DNA of 7,318 bases, from assembly GCA_947371645.1 (NCBI GenBank), contig CANBQJ010000183.1, positions 1 to 7,318 of the forward strand. Direction: 5' to 3'. Source of the DNA: Burkholderiales bacterium. GTDB lineage: Bacteria; Pseudomonadota; Gammaproteobacteria; Burkholderiales; Burkholderiaceae. The notes beneath the pieces are model-generated. The model was not told the DNA's origin. It worked only from the letters and a program-made list of their open reading frames with translations, and did not search any database. Shown here one piece after another: positions 5,593 to 7,318 of this stretch; the stretch's first letter is position 1, and each line of letters starts with the position of its first letter. The translations under genes were made by a program, and so were the position numbers.

Positions 5593-7164
5593 GGCATGGC
5601 TCAGGTCGAAGGCCTTCATGGCGTCGGCCAGGCGATCGACCTGATGCTTCAAACTCTCTGCTGCAGCGGCACTTTCTTCGACCAGCGCGGCATTTTGCTG
5701 GGTCACCTGGTCCAGCTGGGAGATGGCGTCGCTCACCTGGCCAATGCCGCCATGCTGCTCGGACGTTGCTTTGGAAATTTCTTCGATGTACTGGCTGACC
5801 TGGGTGATCTGCTGCACGATGCCTGACATCGACTGACCGGCATCGTTGACCTGACGGGCCCCCATTTCGACCCGCTCCACGCTGTCGACGATCAGGATTT
5901 TGATCTCCTTGGCGGCCAGCGCCGACCGCTGTGCCAGTGAGCGCACCTCGCCGGCCACGACGGCAAAGCCGCGCCCCTGCTCACCGGCCCGCGCGGCCTC
6001 CACCGCAGCATTGAGCGCGAGGATGTTGGTCTGAAAGGCGATGCCATCGATGACGCCAATGATGTCGGCGATCTGTTTGGACGAAGCCGAAATGCCCTGC
6101 ATGGTGGCCACCACCCGGTTGACCACCTGCCCCCCTTCTTCGGCCGCCACGGAGGCCTGCGTGGCCAGGCGGCTGGCCTGCATGGCGGTGTCTGCGTTCT
6201 GCTTGACCGAGCTGGTCATCTGCTCCATGGATGCGGCCGTCTGCTGCAGGTTGCTGGCCTGCTCTTCCGTGCGCTGGCTCAGATCGGCATTGCCTGCGGC
6301 AATCTGTGAGGCGCCCGTGGCGATCGAATCGGTCGCGTTGCGCACGCCGCCCACCATCTGCGCCAGGTTGGCCTGCATCGCAGACAAAGAAGCCAACACG
6401 CTGCCGGCCGATGCCTGGTCTCCGCCAGGCACCCGGCGCAGGTCACCCTTGGCCACCCGTTGCGCGACGGCCCCCAAATCGTTGGGCTCGGCGCCCAGGG
6501 CACGAAAGAGGCTGCGTTGGATCAGGACACCGCTCGCGATGGCCACCAGGAAGGCCAGCAGGCAACCACCCGTCAAAACGGCCTTCTGCGTGGCGTAGTG
6601 CGCGGCCGACTCTTCGGCCAGGTGTTGCTCGCGCTGGTTGGTGTAGCCCGCATAGTCGTCGGTGGCCTTGACCAGGGCGGCCAGCAAGGGCCGGCAATCC
6701 TGATTCATCTTGGCGATGGCCTCTTCACGCTGATGGTTCAGCGCGAACGCCACGATGGCGAGCGCCACGGGGCTGTATTTCTGCTCCACCGCATCGATCG
6801 CAGCGACCAGTTCCCGAGCGTGGGGTGGCACGTTCTTGGCCGCCGCCACCGCGCCTTTCAGCTTGTCCAGGTTGGACAGCACATCCTCATGCGCCTTGCG
6901 CACCAAGACGGCCTCGATGTCCAGATCAGCCTGAGCAGTGAGCAAGACGAGGTTGCGCGCCGCGATCGCCCGCCGATCTACGGCCGTGCGCACCTGTACC
7001 GCCAAGTTGGCCTGTGCATTCGCCCCTTCGACATAGCCCACAAACCGATCGTTGGCACCGCCCAATGCGGTGATGGCCGTGGCCGCCAGCAACAGGACCA
7101 GCACGGAAAACACGCCAAAGGCCAGAGCCAGCTTGGCTTTGACGGTTGAAATCAGTTGACCCAT
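5590..7164 (-). CDS. Methyl-accepting chemotaxis protein (Tsr-like, four-helix-bundle sensor)
   Basis: This 524-residue transmembrane chemoreceptor should signal through CheW and CheA to the flagellar motor. TM1 (about 11-35) leads into a periplasmic helical sensor (about 36-194) that looks like a four-helix-bundle MCP ligand-binding domain (AARNLVLLT segment). TM2 (about 195-216) is followed by a HAMP domain (about 217-270, ALGAEP and AKGDL) and the cytoplasmic signalling domain (about 285-510). The hairpin tip is the hallmark region [17 protein letters not shown] (371-387) continuing to [11 protein letters not shown]. Methylation helices carry [10 protein letters not shown] and [14 protein letters not shown]. 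The close match to the E. coli Tsr pattern suggests the same 36-heptad class. The C-terminus (AFDLSHA) lacks the NWETF-type pentapeptide that tethers CheR/CheB. The ligand cannot be told. The ATG at 7164 has AGGG (7172-7175) seven bases upstream and the TM1 start is correctly placed. The response regulator gene follows on the same strand. Confidence 0.97.
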   Translation of the reverse strand: MGQLISTVKAKLALAFGVFSVLVLLLAATAITALGGANDRFVGYVEGANAQANLAVQVRTAVDRRAIAARNLVLLTAQADLDIEAVLVRKAHEDVLSNLDKLKGAVAAAKNVPPHARELVAAIDAVEQKYSPVALAIVAFALNHQREEAIAKMNQDCRPLLAALVKATDDYAGYTNQREQHLAEESAAHYATQKAVLTGGCLLAFLVAIASGVLIQRSLFRALGAEPNDLGAVAQRVAKGDLRRVPGGDQASAGSVLASLSAMQANLAQMVGGVRNATDSIATGASQIAAGNADLSQRTEEQASNLQQTAASMEQMTSSVKQNADTAMQASRLATQASVAAEEGGQVVNRVVATMQGISASSKQIADIIGVIDGIAFQTNILALNAAVEAARAGEQGRGFAVVAGEVRSLAQRSALAAKEIKILIVDSVERVEMGARQVNDAGQSMSGIVQQITQVSQYIEEISKATSEQHGGIGQVSDAISQLDQVTQQNAALVEESAAAAESLKHQVDRLADAMKAFDLSHA

Positions 7165-7171
7165 GACAACA

Positions 7172-7175
7172 CCCT
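7172..7175 (-). promoter_or_regulatory. Shine-Dalgarno of the chemoreceptor gene
   Basis: On the minus strand AGGG lies seven bases before the ATG at 7164. It is short but correctly spaced and supports this start. Confidence 0.5.
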
Positions 7176-7256
7176 GTGACGTGTTGACGGTTGCTGCGCC
7201 GGCGTGCTGGGTCAGCCCGCCGAATGTGCGCCTTGAACACTTATCGTCATGGTGAA

Positions 7257-7285
7257 CTTAAAATGAATCATTTATTCGCTCACAA
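7257..7285 (-). promoter_or_regulatory. Candidate sigma-70 promoter of the chemoreceptor gene
   Basis: On the minus strand TTGTGA (7285-7280) and TTTAAG (7262-7257) are separated by 17 bases, with four of six matches each to the -35 and -10 consensus. They lie in the most AT-rich stretch of the window, leaving a leader of about 85 bases. Both boxes are weak. A flagellar-type GACGATAA sequence nearby (7237-7244) lacks a matching -35. Confidence 0.4.
7261..7273. promoter_or_regulatory. Palindrome inside the candidate chemoreceptor promoter
   Basis: AAATGA-A-TCATTT is a perfect 6+1+6 inverted repeat between the candidate -35 and -10 boxes. Its position suits a repressor operator, but AT-rich short palindromes can arise by chance and no known factor is assigned. 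Confidence 0.3.
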
Positions 7286-7318
7286 GGCCATTTGTGCCGG
7301 CTGTCCTCTCGGAAAGCC

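Noticed and set aside
7237..7275. Flagellar sigma-28 promoter upstream of the chemoreceptor
   Set aside because: GACGATAA matches seven of eight -10 positions, but the TAAGTT sequence upstream is several bases too close and no proper TAAA element lies at the required spacing.
7286..7318. Possible c-di-GMP riboswitch or other leader RNA at the right edge
   Set aside because: No conserved GEMM-type motifs or paired elements could be recognised, and the sequence is cut by the window edge.

Overview
The window is GC-rich, with strongly G/C-biased third codon positions. Its proteins look like those of a motile betaproteobacterium, most likely of the order Burkholderiales. The evidence is the Tsr-like chemoreceptor signalling domain, the PAS-rich soluble histidine kinase, the PAS-GGDEF protein, and several closely packed genes on both strands. 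This placement is an inference from protein style; no taxonomic marker gene is present.

Layout. Positions 1-133 hold the unidentified tail of whatever lies to the left, closed by a strong rho-independent terminator (134-172, plus strand). A minus-strand PAS-GGDEF protein follows (194-1186); its GGDEF motif reads GGDRF, but its RxxD inhibitory site is intact. A 201-base divergent spacer separates it from a plus-strand beta-hydroxyacid dehydrogenase of the 3-hydroxyisobutyrate / tartronate semialdehyde reductase family (1388-2284). Twelve bases after that stop codon lies a degenerate full-length tRNA-Ala(CGC)-like sequence (2297-2380). It has a perfect acceptor stem, the G3:U70 alanine identity pair and an encoded CCA, but its D arm is broken by an 8-base tandem duplication and its other stems carry mismatches. 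Next comes a 790-residue soluble histidine kinase with four PAS domains (2444-4816). It converges, with 10 bases between stop codons, on an OmpR-type response regulator (minus, 4827-5513). Upstream of the regulator on the same strand is a Tsr-like methyl-accepting chemotaxis protein (minus, 5590-7164), with a possible AT-rich promoter at 7257-7285.

How the genes may work together. Four of the five genes are signal-transduction proteins. The kinase and regulator are plausible partners although they are encoded tail to tail. The chemoreceptor and regulator probably share a transcript. The degenerate GGDEF protein may be a c-di-GMP receptor rather than a synthase. The dehydrogenase is a metabolic gene with no clear functional tie to the rest. 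I saw no CRISPR array, insertion sequence, integrase or defence system. The least expected items are the decayed tRNA and the degenerate GGDEF domain.
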